Shown one piece after another: positions 17,200-27,241 of a stretch of 54,720 nt of DNA. This stretch comes from Vallitalea sp. (GTDB lineage Bacteria > Bacillota > Clostridia > Lachnospirales > Vallitaleaceae): NCBI GenBank assembly GCA_025210235.1, contig JAOASG010000060.1, positions 1-54,720 of the forward strand, in the 5' to 3' direction. The notes under the pieces were generated by a model that was not told the origin of the DNA, searched no databases, and worked only from the letters and a program-made list of their open reading frames with translations. The first letter of the stretch is position 1; every line of letters begins with the position of its first letter. Both the position numbers and the translations under genes were made by a program.

Positions 17200-17592
17200 T
17201 TAATTTTTTTTATCCTTATCAGCAATTATTTTTTTGTTTGTGTTTTGTGAATTATTCATACTACATTTCCCTTCAATATTACCACCTTCATCTATTACAA
17301 TGCTTCCAGTATTAATGTCTCCATTAATTCTTGCTGTTTTCGTTAAATGAAGTTGTCCAGAAATATGTACGTTACCCTCAATTTTCCCTGCTACTAATAA
17401 AAAATCTGAGAATATATTACCTTTTACATACCCACTTTCAGTAACTACTACACTTGCTTCAACTTCCATATCACCATAAAATGTACCGTTTATCTGTACA
17501 GAGTTTTTTGATTTTAACATTGATGATTCTAATATAGTATCTTTTCCTATTATTGTAGAGGGCTTATCATAACTTGCTTTTTTCTTATTCAT
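17200..17592 (-). CDS. bactofilin (polymer-forming cytoskeletal protein)
   Basis: One hundred and thirty residues dominated by a right-handed beta-helix of hydrophobic-glycine repeats (VQINGTFYGDMEVEASVVVT, then GYVKGNIFSDFLLVAGKIEG). Bactofilins self-assemble into filaments and often work with M23 peptidases in shaping the wall. The next gene upstream encodes exactly such a peptidase 52 bp away, so the two form an operon. AAAAGGAG precedes the ATG at 17592. A copy of the GTAATTG..AAAACTA repeat lies between the two genes. Confidence 0.92.
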   Translation of the reverse strand: MNKKKASYDKPSTIIGKDTILESSMLKSKNSVQINGTFYGDMEVEASVVVTESGYVKGNIFSDFLLVAGKIEGNVHISGQLHLTKTARINGDINTGSIVIDEGGNIEGKCSMNNSQNTNKKIIADKDKKN

Positions 17593-17617
17593 TTTATAAT
17601 TCTCCTTTTACAAAAAA

Positions 17618-17632
17618 GTAATTGTAAAACTA
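17618..17632. repeat. copy of the GTAATTGCAAAACTA intergenic repeat
   Basis: GTAATTGTAAAACTA differs at one position from the motif also seen near 15231, 15321, 32408, 32444, 42269 and 50500. Confidence 0.5.
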
Positions 17633-17644
17633 CATCGCGTTTGA

Positions 17645-18811
17645 TTATTTTTTCTTATATATAAAATTAAGAGGATTTTGGTTTACCCCATTTAGTAGTA
17701 TACCATAATGAACATGAGGACCTGTACTTCTTCCTGTATTACCTGATTTTGCTATTTTGTCTCCTCGTTTAACTCTGTCACCTTTTGATACTAATAATGT
17801 AGAATTATGGGCATATTGTGTTGATATACCATATCCATGATCTATAACTATTAATTTTCCATACCCAGAACTCCATCCTGAAAATATAACTTTTCCTTTT
17901 CCTGTTGCATAAACGCTTGTCCCATAACTAGCTTTTAAATCTACACCATTATGGAATTCCATTGTTTTACGTCCAAATGGATTTTTTCTCCATCCAAAAG
18001 GACATGTTACGTATGAATTTTTAACAGGAAAAATAGATGGATATGCATCCCAATATGGAATCATTTCATCAGCTTTTTCATCAAGTAATTCAAATGTATC
18101 CGATTTAGCATCCATAACAGAAACTATTTCGCTAAATTTATCATATAGATTATTAGCTTGAGTATTAAAATCTTCTTCAAACGTTATTTCATCTTGGCTT
18201 ATTTCTTCCTGCATTATTTCTTCTTGTATAACTCCAGTTCTTTCCTGTTGATCTATATCTGTTATATCTATAGGTTGATTATAAGAAGCAAACGTAACTT
18301 TAGTACTTCTAGATGCTGAAAACTCAGTATTTAAAGGCTCTGCTACAGCTTTTTTACTTATACTACTTACCTTTTTACTACCTTTTGGTTCACTATCTGT
18401 TGTTTTTTCACTATTATTAAGTTTAGTATTAATACTATCCTTCTGATTATCTAATTCTTGCATTTTATTTTGAACTTGTTTAAATAACTCATTAAGATCT
18501 TTTAATTGATTTATTTTAGCTTGTTCTTCTTCCTCATATTTTAAAATACGTGCATCCTTATCACTATTCGCATAAGTATTTGCCTGTAATTTAAGATTAG
18601 CATTAGCCATTTTACTCTCAACATTTGCTACATTTGTCATAGTAGTCAATATCCATATAATTACCGTAAGTACACAAGCTAGCAGTGGAAATCTAATCCA
18701 TTTTGGAATTCTAATAGTCTTAGGACTTTTTGTTGGATCCGGAATTATTACAAAAGTTATGTATTTGTTACTTTTTATCTTATGATTGTTAATCCTAGTC
18801 CCCCGATTCAT
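17645..18811 (-). CDS. membrane-anchored M23 (LytM-type) peptidase
   Basis: Three hundred and eighty-eight residues: a basic N-terminus, one membrane segment (about 41-60), a charged coiled-coil stretch (65-130), an acidic linker, and a C-terminal peptidase domain with zinc ligands H287 and D291 (HNGVDLKASYG) and H366/H368 (GPHVHYG). It is predicted to cut peptidoglycan cross-links or regulate other hydrolases at the outer membrane face. It is the promoter-proximal gene of a pair with bactofilin, which suggests a shared role in cell shape. AAAAGGTGG precedes the ATG at 18811. Confidence 0.92.
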   Translation of the reverse strand: MNRGTRINNHKIKSNKYITFVIIPDPTKSPKTIRIPKWIRFPLLACVLTVIIWILTTMTNVANVESKMANANLKLQANTYANSDKDARILKYEEEEQAKINQLKDLNELFKQVQNKMQELDNQKDSINTKLNNSEKTTDSEPKGSKKVSSISKKAVAEPLNTEFSASRSTKVTFASYNQPIDITDIDQQERTGVIQEEIMQEEISQDEITFEEDFNTQANNLYDKFSEIVSVMDAKSDTFELLDEKADEMIPYWDAYPSIFPVKNSYVTCPFGWRKNPFGRKTMEFHNGVDLKASYGTSVYATGKGKVIFSGWSSGYGKLIVIDHGYGISTQYAHNSTLLVSKGDRVKRGDKIAKSGNTGRSTGPHVHYGILLNGVNQNPLNFIYKKK

Positions 18812-18885
18812 TTAGCTATCCCACCTTTTACTAATCAATCTATGTTAAATATGTATATATTTGTTATAATATGTAACCTCTATAT

Positions 18886-18915
18886 AGTATAACATATTTT
18901 TTAATACTTTTGTAA
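18886..18915 (-). promoter_or_regulatory. promoter of the M23 peptidase-bactofilin operon
   Basis: On the minus strand TTACAA (18910-18915) and TATACT (18886-18891) are 18 bp apart. The start would be about 70 nt upstream of the coding region. Confidence 0.5.
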
Positions 18916-19136
18916 TATTTTTTTAACTTAATGTAAATATATTAAAGTAACTTTATGATTTATTAACTTTCATATGCAAAAAATTAGTAGGTCTTTCTTA
19001 TAAGACAAAATATATCAGAGTTTTCCTTTTAAAATCTATTATATTGATGTAAAATATAAATACATTATATTTACATAAAGTACTTAACGTAATTGAAATC
19101 TTTAGTTTCAATTATTAAAAAATAAAGGTGGTTATC
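18916..19136 (+). promoter_or_regulatory. gene-free region upstream of mutS2 with a palindromic box
   Basis: This is the rest of the 325-bp gap between the divergent M23 and mutS2 genes. ATGTAAAATATAA (19047-19059) and TTATATTTACAT (19065-19076) form an inverted repeat with one extra base, and a short GAAATC/GTTTC hairpin (about 19096-19110) follows. No ORF is visible. The palindrome could be an operator for mutS2. Confidence 0.45.
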
Positions 19137-21521
19137 ATGAATAATAAAGTTTTTAAAACATTAGAATATAATAAAATTATTGATACATTAACAAGCTTAA
19201 CATCTTCAAAAATGGGTAAAGAACTTGCATCATCTCTAGTTCCTTATTATGATTTAGAAACTATAAAAACAAAACAAAAAGAAACTTCAGAAGCCGCAAC
19301 TATGATACTTCGTAGAGGTTCATTGGCATTAGGTGGATTAAAAGATATACGTTCTTCATTAAAAAGATTAGCTATTGGAGCTAATCTATCTCAAGTTGAA
19401 CTTTTAAATATAGGTGAAGTACTAAGAGTATGTCAGCTTGTTAAGTCTTATTCAAAATCTGCAAAAGATTCTAATACAGCAACTAATTTAGATATACTTT
19501 ATAGTTTATTTGACTCAATTGAAGTTCTAAATCCATTATATAAAGAGATTACTAAATGTATTATCTCAGATGAAGAAATTGCGGATGATGCAAGTTTTGA
19601 ACTATCTAGTATTAGACGCCAAATAAAAAAATCTAATAGTAAGATTAAAGAGCATCTTAATAAAATTATTACTTCAAATACTTATAAAAATATGCTTCAA
19701 GACCCTATTATTACATTACGTAACGATAGATATTGTGTCCCAGTTAAACAAGAATATCGTGGTAGTTTTAAAGGTATGATTCATGACCAGTCTGCTTCTG
19801 GGTCAACGTTATTTATTGAACCAATATCTGTTGTTGAACTAAATAATAAAATAAAAGAATTATTTACAAAAGAAAAACAAGAAATTGAAAAAATATTAGC
19901 TACACTAAGTTTAATGTGTGCTGAACATATTGATGAACTTTCTTGTAATTTAAAAATATTAACAGACATAGATTTTATTTTTGCAAAAGGAGAACTTTCT
20001 ATAGCACTAAATGGTACAGAACCTTTATTTAATGATAATAAATATATTAATATAAAAAAAGGTCGTCATCCATTACTAAATAAAGATACTGTAGTTCCTA
20101 TTGATATACATTTAGGAGAAGATTTTACAACACTAATGATTACAGGTCCTAATACTGGTGGGAAGACTGTTACCCTAAAAACAGTAGGTCTACTAACTTT
20201 GATGGGACAAGCTGGATTACACATTCCTGCTTCTGATAGATCTGAACTTGCAATATTTGATGATATCTTTGCTGATATTGGTGATGAACAAAGTATTGAG
20301 CAATCTCTAAGTACATTTTCATCTCATATGATCAATATTATTAACATTCTTGAAAAGGCTACTTATAAATCATTAGTACTTTTTGATGAATTAGGTGCTG
20401 GCACAGATCCTACAGAAGGAGCAGCCCTTGCCATGGCTATTTTAGAAAATCTTTATAAAAAAGATGTACTCACAATAGCCACTACTCATTACAGTGAATT
20501 AAAAGTGTATGCTCTTTCTACCAAAGGAGTAGAAAATGCTTGTTGCGAGTTTGATATTAAGACCTTAAGACCAACTTACAAGTTATTAATTGGTATTCCT
20601 GGAAAAAGTAATGCATTTGCTATTTCTAAAAGACTCGGATTAACTGATAACATAATAGATGAAGCTAAAACCTTATTAGAACATAAACAAGTAAGGTTTG
20701 AAGATATTATTACTGAGCTAGAAATAAGCAAAAAAACTACACTTATGGAAAAAGAAAAAGCTCTTAAATATAGTAAAGAAGCTGAAGAATTAAAAAATAA
20801 AGTTACTCTTCAACGAGAAAAAATAGAAAATCAAAAAGAAAAAATTCTCACAGAAGCAAGAGAAAGTGCTTATAGAATACTAAATCAAGCAAAAGAAGAT
20901 GCAGATACTATAATTAAAAACATGAATAAACTTCGTGTTAATTCCGAGAATTCAAAAGAGATGGAAATTAATAGAAGCAAACTTCGATCATCAATATCTT
21001 CACTTGAAAAAGATTTATCAACTGGTTTAAAAGTTACTCCTAAACAAAATAAAACTCCAAAAAATTTAAAAGTAGGAGATACTGTTTTTGTATCTACATT
21101 CAATCAAAATGGTACCATAATATCACCTCCTAATGCTAAGGGTGATGTTCAAGTACAACTTGGTATTATGAAAACAAAAGTTAATATTAAGAATTTAAAT
21201 TACGTTAAAAGTGAAGTAATTAACTATAATAATAAAATTCCAAAAAGCAAAAATAATGTTTCTTCTAAATCCATGTCTATTTCTACCGAGATTGATGTGC
21301 GTGGTAGAAATGTTGAAGAAGCTCTAGGAGAACTAGATAAATTTCTTGATGATGCATATTTATCTCACCTTCCACAAATAACAATTATACATGGAAAAGG
21401 TACAGGAACACTTAGAGCTGCTATTCATACTTTTTTAAAAAGAATTAAATATGTTAAATCTTATCGTATAGGTAATTATGGCGAAGGTGAAGCCGGAGTA
21501 ACAATTGTTGAATTTAAATAA
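19137..21521 (+). CDS. mutS2: MutS2 protein with Smr nuclease domain
   Basis: Seven hundred and ninety-four residues from ATG 19137, chosen over an upstream GTG because AAAGGTGG gives correct spacing. It lacks the mismatch-recognition domain of MutS1. Core and clamp helices (about 1-310) are followed by an ATPase domain with Walker A GPNTGGKT and Walker B FDELGAGTDP, a long coiled coil (about 510-640) and a C-terminal Smr domain (about 715-794, DVRGRNVEEAL and HGKGTGTLR). MutS2 acts in recombination control and in rescue of collided ribosomes. The two-component genes follow 32 bp later and may be cotranscribed. Confidence 0.96.
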   Translation: MNNKVFKTLEYNKIIDTLTSLTSSKMGKELASSLVPYYDLETIKTKQKETSEAATMILRRGSLALGGLKDIRSSLKRLAIGANLSQVELLNIGEVLRVCQLVKSYSKSAKDSNTATNLDILYSLFDSIEVLNPLYKEITKCIISDEEIADDASFELSSIRRQIKKSNSKIKEHLNKIITSNTYKNMLQDPIITLRNDRYCVPVKQEYRGSFKGMIHDQSASGSTLFIEPISVVELNNKIKELFTKEKQEIEKILATLSLMCAEHIDELSCNLKILTDIDFIFAKGELSIALNGTEPLFNDNKYINIKKGRHPLLNKDTVVPIDIHLGEDFTTLMITGPNTGGKTVTLKTVGLLTLMGQAGLHIPASDRSELAIFDDIFADIGDEQSIEQSLSTFSSHMINIINILEKATYKSLVLFDELGAGTDPTEGAALAMAILENLYKKDVLTIATTHYSELKVYALSTKGVENACCEFDIKTLRPTYKLLIGIPGKSNAFAISKRLGLTDNIIDEAKTLLEHKQVRFEDIITELEISKKTTLMEKEKALKYSKEAEELKNKVTLQREKIENQKEKILTEARESAYRILNQAKEDADTIIKNMNKLRVNSENSKEMEINRSKLRSSISSLEKDLSTGLKVTPKQNKTPKNLKVGDTVFVSTFNQNGTIISPPNAKGDVQVQLGIMKTKVNIKNLNYVKSEVINYNNKIPKSKNNVSSKSMSISTEIDVRGRNVEEALGELDKFLDDAYLSHLPQITIIHGKGTGTLRAAIHTFLKRIKYVKSYRIGNYGEGEAGVTIVEFK

Positions 21522-21553
21522 TAATTTTTACCTAAATATTGGAGGTAGATAAT

Positions 21554-22237
21554 ATGGAAACAAAACAAAAAATATTAATTGTTGATGATGACCCTAATAT
21601 TACAGAATTAATATCTCTATATCTTAATAAAGAAGGCTACCAAACTAAACTAATTCATAATGGTAATGATGCAGTAAAAGCATTTCAGTCTTATGCACCT
21701 AATTTAGTAATTCTTGATTTAATGCTTCCTGGAATGGATGGATATGATATTTGTAAAGAAATAAGAAAAATAAGTAATATCCCAATTATAATGCTCACCG
21801 CAAAAGGAGAAACTTTTGATAAAATATTAGGTCTAGAGTTAGGTGCTGATGATTATATGGTAAAACCATTTGATACAAAAGAGCTAACTGCTAGAGTTAA
21901 AGCTGTTCTTCGTAGATATCAACCTTGGGATGATAAAAACAAACAAGTAGTTGTTCCTAACCTAACTATTAACCTATCTAATTATAGTGTTATTTATTAC
22001 AATGATAAAATAGAGATGCCTCCAAAAGAACTAGAATTATTATATTTTTTGGCATCTAATTCTAACCAAGTGTTTACTAGAGAACAATTACTTGATAGAA
22101 TATGGGGTTATGAATATATAGGAGATACAAGAACCGTTGACGTACATGTTAAACGAATTAGAGAAAAAATAAAAGAAACTGATTACTGGGGAATAAAAAC
22201 TGTATGGGGTATTGGATATAAGTTTGAGGTGAAATAA
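21554..22237 (+). CDS. OmpR-family response regulator
   Basis: Two hundred and twenty-seven residues from ATG 21554 (GGAGGT seven bases upstream; the earlier TTG overlaps that site). The receiver domain (about 5-118) has the acidic pair IVDDD, the phospho-Asp in LVILDLMLPGMDG and Lys in KPFD. The C-terminal winged-helix (about 130-226) ends VWGIGYKFE. The stop overlaps the start of the histidine kinase (TAATG), so the two are translationally coupled. Target genes are not visible in the window. Confidence 0.94.
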   Translation: METKQKILIVDDDPNITELISLYLNKEGYQTKLIHNGNDAVKAFQSYAPNLVILDLMLPGMDGYDICKEIRKISNIPIIMLTAKGETFDKILGLELGADDYMVKPFDTKELTARVKAVLRRYQPWDDKNKQVVVPNLTINLSNYSVIYYNDKIEMPPKELELLYFLASNSNQVFTREQLLDRIWGYEYIGDTRTVDVHVKRIREKIKETDYWGIKTVWGIGYKFEVK

Positions 22238-23664
22238 TGTTTAAATCATTTGTTAATAAGTTTTTTGTTATATATGCAGTTCTAACGCTAATAATATTTA
22301 TTATATTAACAACTACCTTAACAAATATTATTGAATCATTTTTTATTAATAATCAAAAAAAGAATTTAATAAATGTAGGGCAAACTATAAGTGATGAGTA
22401 TATATCTGCTTATTATAATCAATCTAAGATGTCTGCTGTTAATTTTGAATATCAAATTGATATAATAAGTAGTCATATTGGTTCAAGAATCTGGATACTA
22501 TCAGGTGATGGTGTAGTTTTGATAGACTCTATAAAAGGTATTGATTCTTTTGCTAAAACAAAAATTGAAAACCCAAGTATTAATAAAGCTTTAAACGGAG
22601 AAATAGTTACTTTAAAAGGTGATTTTTATGACCTTTCTTCTACTCCACTTATTACAGTAATAGTTCCTATAAAGATAAATAATAAAACAAAAGGTCTTAT
22701 TGTGATGCATTCTCCATACCCAGCAATCAAGAAAACTGCTAATTATTTTTTTAATTTAACAATTATTTGTTTGCTTTTTTCATTATGTTTTTCAATAATG
22801 CTAACATATATATTTTCAAGAAGAGTTACAAAAACATTTCAACAAATGAATAAAACTGCTAAATCAATAGCAAACGGAAACTTTGAAAATAGAATTATTA
22901 TTAATTCTCATGATGAGATAGGAGAACTCGCTACTAATCTTAATTTTATGGCAGCTGAGCTAGGAAAACTAGAAGAAATGAGAAGAAGTTTTATTGCAAA
23001 TATTTCTCATGACTTTCGTTCACCCCTAACATCTATTAAAGGTTTTGTGCAAGCTATTTTAGACGGCACTATACCAAAAGAAAATCAAGATAAATACTTA
23101 AAAATAGTTCTCGATGAAAGTGATAGATTAACTAACTTGACTAATGAAATTCTATTATTAACAAAACTTGAAAATAATGGGGTTTTGTTAAACTATTCCG
23201 AGTTTGATATTCACTTAGTTATTAGAGAAGTACTTATTAAATTTGAACAAAAAATTAATGATAAAAAAATACATATCACCTTATTAATGGATGAAAAACA
23301 GATTATGGTATATGCTGATAAAGATAAAATTGAAAGAGTAATATACAATATAATAGATAATGCAGTAAAGTTTTGTAATAAAGGTGATAGAATAACTATT
23401 GAAACTACCAAAATTAAAGATAAAATTAATATTTCAATTAAAGATACAGGTCCAGGTATTAATAAAGAAGATATAAAGTATATTTTTAATCGATTTCATA
23501 AATCAGATAAATCTCGTGGTGAAGATAAAAAAGGAACAGGTCTTGGTCTTTCAATTGTAAAAGAAATAATTACTTCTCATAATGAAACAATAAATGTTAA
23601 TAGTCAAGAAAATAAAGGAACAGAATTTGTCTTTACATTAGCTATGGTAAATAAAAAAAATTAG
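22237..23664 (+). CDS. membrane sensor histidine kinase
   Basis: Four hundred and seventy-five residues. A first membrane helix (about 8-30), an extracellular sensor domain (about 30-165), a second helix (about 168-192), a HAMP domain, then HisKA with the phospho-His in NISHDFRSPLTSIKGF and HATPase_c with DNAVKF and GTGLGLSI boxes. The layout resembles the WalK/ResE-like kinases of low-GC Gram-positives. It pairs with the regulator encoded directly upstream. The sensed signal is unknown. Confidence 0.93.
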   Translation: MFKSFVNKFFVIYAVLTLIIFIILTTTLTNIIESFFINNQKKNLINVGQTISDEYISAYYNQSKMSAVNFEYQIDIISSHIGSRIWILSGDGVVLIDSIKGIDSFAKTKIENPSINKALNGEIVTLKGDFYDLSSTPLITVIVPIKINNKTKGLIVMHSPYPAIKKTANYFFNLTIICLLFSLCFSIMLTYIFSRRVTKTFQQMNKTAKSIANGNFENRIIINSHDEIGELATNLNFMAAELGKLEEMRRSFIANISHDFRSPLTSIKGFVQAILDGTIPKENQDKYLKIVLDESDRLTNLTNEILLLTKLENNGVLLNYSEFDIHLVIREVLIKFEQKINDKKIHITLLMDEKQIMVYADKDKIERVIYNIIDNAVKFCNKGDRITIETTKIKDKINISIKDTGPGINKEDIKYIFNRFHKSDKSRGEDKKGTGLGLSIVKEIITSHNETINVNSQENKGTEFVFTLAMVNKKN

Positions 23665-23667
23665 TAG

Positions 23668-23709
23668 GAAATATTATATAACTATATAGGTTATATAATA
23701 TTTCTTTTT
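23668..23709 (+). terminator. terminator of the mutS2/two-component unit
   Basis: GAAATATTATATAAC (23668-23682) and GTTATATAATATTTC (23690-23704) form a 15-bp perfect stem with a 7-nt loop, followed by TTTTTC. It overlaps the last codons of the convergent AraC-type gene. Confidence 0.85.
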
Positions 23710-25991
23710 CTATATTGCGTTGGCGTCATCCCATATTTATTTTTGAATAATTTAGTAAAATAAGCAGGTGTGTAATAGCCAAGAGATTTTGCAATATCAC
23801 ACACATTAGTATCAGGCATAGTTAGTAGCATATTGGCAGCTGATTCTAATTTAGAATTAATAACATATACCGAAAGATTATCCCCTGTAATATTTTTAAA
23901 TAAACGACTTAAATGGCTTGTACTTATTTTAAATTGTTCGGAAATAGAAACAAGAGACAGTTCTTTACAACTATTTGCATTAATATAGTCCATAATTTCG
24001 TTAATCAAACGAGAATCAGCTTGATTATGTCGTTCATTATAATCATCATTAAATAGATTTAAAATAACAAATAAGCACTCAAATGATTCTACTACGTCAT
24101 TTGTACTTTTAAAATCTTGTACCACTAATTCTTTCTTTTTTTCGTCTTGAAAAATTACTAATTCATTCCCTACTTTAAAGGTAATTTGATAAATCTGTAT
24201 AAGAAAATTATTAATAGATTCATATGAATACCCACCATCTACAATTTGGTTTTTATATTTTTTTAATAGTCCTATTGCTTCATTAATATGACCACTTCTT
24301 AGTAAGTTTTTATATTTACCATAATCATTAAGGTTTAATTCAAAGTTAGTTGTATCTAGACTCGTTATTATATCAGGTGTAAATATATTACTGTAATTAT
24401 ATATAAAAGCATATCGTAGATAATTACTCGTTGTTATGAATACCTTAGATATGTCACCTATATTATTAACTAAATTAGATATAGCAATATTGACCCTTAC
24501 ATGTAAATTGGTTTCCATATAATCTAGGAATTCTTTTTTTCTTTGTAATAATTGCTCATATTGTTCTTCTCGAAGGTTTAATACTGTTACAATGCGATTA
24601 GCTGGTTGAGATTCTGTCATTTGAATAACGTTTTTTGCAAACCAGTCATTAGCAAATTCTTGTGATTTTGTTGTTATGTATTCTCTTTGATCGACTGTTA
24701 ATGAATAAAAAGTAGTATATTCAATATCAACAATGATAATACAATAACAGGGCAAATCAAAAGTAATATCACATAATTTCAAGCGTCTACAAATATACTC
24801 TTCATTAATGTTGTGATTATACAGTATATCCATAAGAATTTTATATAATATAATATTCTTATTTTGGGTTAAAGTCTGTTTCATATCATCCACTTGATCT
24901 TCTAAAAAAAACAACGCATCATTTATTGCTGATATATCATCTTTTACCTCATAACTAGGTTGATTAGAAATATGATTTCTCAATACCTTCAGTGGCTTAT
25001 AAATTTTTGAACCAATAATTTGAGAAAAGATAATACATAAAAGCACAATAAGTATAACTAACATTAGAACAATATGTCTTGTAGCAATACTTTCTGCATT
25101 AAGTATATTAATTGGTATAAAAGATATATAACTCCAATTAGAAGTAGTAGATTTTATTAAAGTAATTAAATAAGTTACTCCTTTATACTTATAGGTTTTA
25201 TTTTTCCCTTCTTTTATTGCATGTTGAATAATTGTATTACATTCAAATTCTGTCATACCTTCTGGTATGTTTTTCATTAGAAGTTGATTATCTTTATCAA
25301 CAATCATTAATCCCCCATCAAACTGATATATTGATTTAACAGAATCCATGAACTTTTCTTGATTTATTGACATAGCAATAAAACCATTCCCATTTTTAAA
25401 AGTTGTATATAAAGGAATGGATCTTAGCATAGTTAAGCTAGCACATAATGAATAATTTCTTTTAGGAGGGATAAAAAATTTTATTTTTTCATCACCTATA
25501 GCAATATTTAAATATGATGTAAAAGGAAAATATCTATCTAAAAGATCTCTATTATCCTTTGCACTCATATTTAAACCATACTCACTGTCAATTAGATATT
25601 GGGATTTTTCACTATATAAAGTTATATATTCAACAAAGTTATTTTTAAAACAAATATCATTAATATCTTTAAAAAATTGAAAGTAATTAAAATGTGTTAG
25701 ATTTGATTCATCACTACCGAAATTACTTAAAGAAGTATTGGCATACCCAATTAAAAAATTATCATTTATTATAGTCATAAAATTATTATATAAATTCTGA
25801 TCTGCATATATCTGAACTTGTGCTAACATATGACGGTTTGTTTCTTTTATCTGGTTGTTATATTTACTGCCTATAATATTCCAACTCATACCTCCAGTTA
25901 TACATACTACAATAATACTTAAAGTAAGATAAGGTACTAACATACGGTAATAATAATTGTTTTTTTTAATAGTATACAATAATTTTTTCAT
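23691..25991 (-). CDS. membrane-bound AraC-family regulator of the sugar locus
   Basis: Seven hundred and sixty-six residues. Two membrane helices (about 17-36 and 307-328) enclose an extracellular Cache-like sensor domain. A cytoplasmic linker of about 330 residues follows, and the C-terminal 100 residues form a double AraC HTH (LVSISEQFKISTSHLSRLFK, then IAKSLGYYTPAYFTKLFKNK). This layout is common beside LplB/YtcP-type transporters in Paenibacillus and Clostridia, where it senses external oligosaccharide and activates the neighbouring operon. It is divergent from the permease genes, which supports that role. Confidence 0.9.
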   Translation of the reverse strand: MKKLLYTIKKNNYYYRMLVPYLTLSIIVVCITGGMSWNIIGSKYNNQIKETNRHMLAQVQIYADQNLYNNFMTIINDNFLIGYANTSLSNFGSDESNLTHFNYFQFFKDINDICFKNNFVEYITLYSEKSQYLIDSEYGLNMSAKDNRDLLDRYFPFTSYLNIAIGDEKIKFFIPPKRNYSLCASLTMLRSIPLYTTFKNGNGFIAMSINQEKFMDSVKSIYQFDGGLMIVDKDNQLLMKNIPEGMTEFECNTIIQHAIKEGKNKTYKYKGVTYLITLIKSTTSNWSYISFIPINILNAESIATRHIVLMLVILIVLLCIIFSQIIGSKIYKPLKVLRNHISNQPSYEVKDDISAINDALFFLEDQVDDMKQTLTQNKNIILYKILMDILYNHNINEEYICRRLKLCDITFDLPCYCIIIVDIEYTTFYSLTVDQREYITTKSQEFANDWFAKNVIQMTESQPANRIVTVLNLREEQYEQLLQRKKEFLDYMETNLHVRVNIAISNLVNNIGDISKVFITTSNYLRYAFIYNYSNIFTPDIITSLDTTNFELNLNDYGKYKNLLRSGHINEAIGLLKKYKNQIVDGGYSYESINNFLIQIYQITFKVGNELVIFQDEKKKELVVQDFKSTNDVVESFECLFVILNLFNDDYNERHNQADSRLINEIMDYINANSCKELSLVSISEQFKISTSHLSRLFKNITGDNLSVYVINSKLESAANMLLTMPDTNVCDIAKSLGYYTPAYFTKLFKNKYGMTPTQYRKRNII

Positions 25992-26174
25992 GATATCACC
26001 ATTTCTTTAAATATTAATACAGAATTTTTTATGAATAAGTTACCAAGTAGATTTTAAATAAAATTACCTGTATTGTCAAACCATTCCTAACATCTAAGCA
26101 AAATTTTACATATAAAATCAAATATTTTTATAGTTATTTTGTAAATATATTACATAATATTTGCTCTGAGCAAA

Positions 26175-26204
26175 ATTATAATTGACATATCAAATTTTTA
26201 TCAA
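26175..26204 (-). promoter_or_regulatory. promoter of the AraC-type regulator
   Basis: On the minus strand TTGATA (26199-26204) and TATAAT (26175-26180) are 18 bp apart, giving a leader of about 175 nt. The rest of the 307-bp divergent region holds no ORF; the promoter for the transporter operon must lie here too, but its -10 is not clear. Confidence 0.5.
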
Positions 26205-26298
26205 TTGCCTATTTAGGAATCTGTATGCCATAATTATTTCATCAAAGAACAGCGACCACATCTAACTATTAAAACTAAATCATAAAGGAGTTGAATAA

Positions 26299-27228
26299 AT
26301 GGAAAATACTTATAAAAAAAACAAAAAAAGTGTATGGCAAGAATATAAAAAAAATAAATATCTATTCTTATTATTGCTTCCAGTTATTGTGTATTTTATT
26401 ATTTTTCATTATGTACCAATGTACGGTGCTATTATATCATTTAAAGAATTCTATCCTAGATTAGGTATTTGGGGAAGTAAATGGGTAGGTCTTGAACACT
26501 TTAAACGATTGTTTTCTGGTATTTATTTCTTCCCTGTCTTAAGAAATACATTAATAATTAGTTTTGGAAAATTATTGTTTGGTTTTCCAGCACCTATCAT
26601 TTTATGTATACTATTAAACGAAGTTAGAAGAAAAAGATTTAAAAAAGCTGTACAAACCATCACTTATTTACCACATTTTATTTCTTGGGTAGTATTAGCT
26701 GGAATTGTTATGGAAGTGTTATCACCTTCAAGAGGTATTATTAATTATATTATTCAAGCTATTGGTTTTGACCCTATCTTTTTTATCGCAGAAAAAAATT
26801 GGTTTAGAAAAGTAGTTGTTAGTTCATCTATTTGGAGAAATACTGGATGGGAAACAGTTATTTATATGGCAGCTATAGTAGGAATTAATCCTCAATTATA
26901 TGAATCGGCAGAAATTGATGGTGCTAATAGATTTAAAAAAATATTTCATATTACATTACCAAGTATAACACCTACTATTATTATTATGTTAATCTTTGCT
27001 ATTGGAAGAATAATTACTGATGACTTTGATCAAATATATAACTTATTAAATGCAAAGGTTATGGATGTAGGAGATGTAATTTCTACATATACTTATCGAG
27101 TTGGTCTTGAACAAATGAACTATAGTTATTCTGCGGCAGTTGGTTTATTTAAAAATATCATTTCACTTGTAATGGTAATGACAAGTAATTTTATAGCTAA
27201 GAAAATAAGTGGAAATTCATTGTGGTAA
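26299..27228 (+). CDS. ABC sugar transporter permease (LplB type)
   Basis: Three hundred and nine residues with about six membrane helices and the permease-ATPase contact (EAA) loop EIDGANRFKKIFHITLPS. The N-terminal motif (FHYVPMYGAIISFKEFYPRL) is that of the LplB family, which handles polysaccharide-derived oligosaccharides. AAAGGAG precedes the ATG. It forms an operon with the second permease and the binding lipoprotein. No ATPase gene is present; these transporters usually borrow a shared MsmX-like ATPase encoded elsewhere. Confidence 0.94.
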   Translation: MENTYKKNKKSVWQEYKKNKYLFLLLLPVIVYFIIFHYVPMYGAIISFKEFYPRLGIWGSKWVGLEHFKRLFSGIYFFPVLRNTLIISFGKLLFGFPAPIILCILLNEVRRKRFKKAVQTITYLPHFISWVVLAGIVMEVLSPSRGIINYIIQAIGFDPIFFIAEKNWFRKVVVSSSIWRNTGWETVIYMAAIVGINPQLYESAEIDGANRFKKIFHITLPSITPTIIIMLIFAIGRIITDDFDQIYNLLNAKVMDVGDVISTYTYRVGLEQMNYSYSAAVGLFKNIISLVMVMTSNFIAKKISGNSLW

Positions 27229-27241
27229 GGAGGCTAGAATA

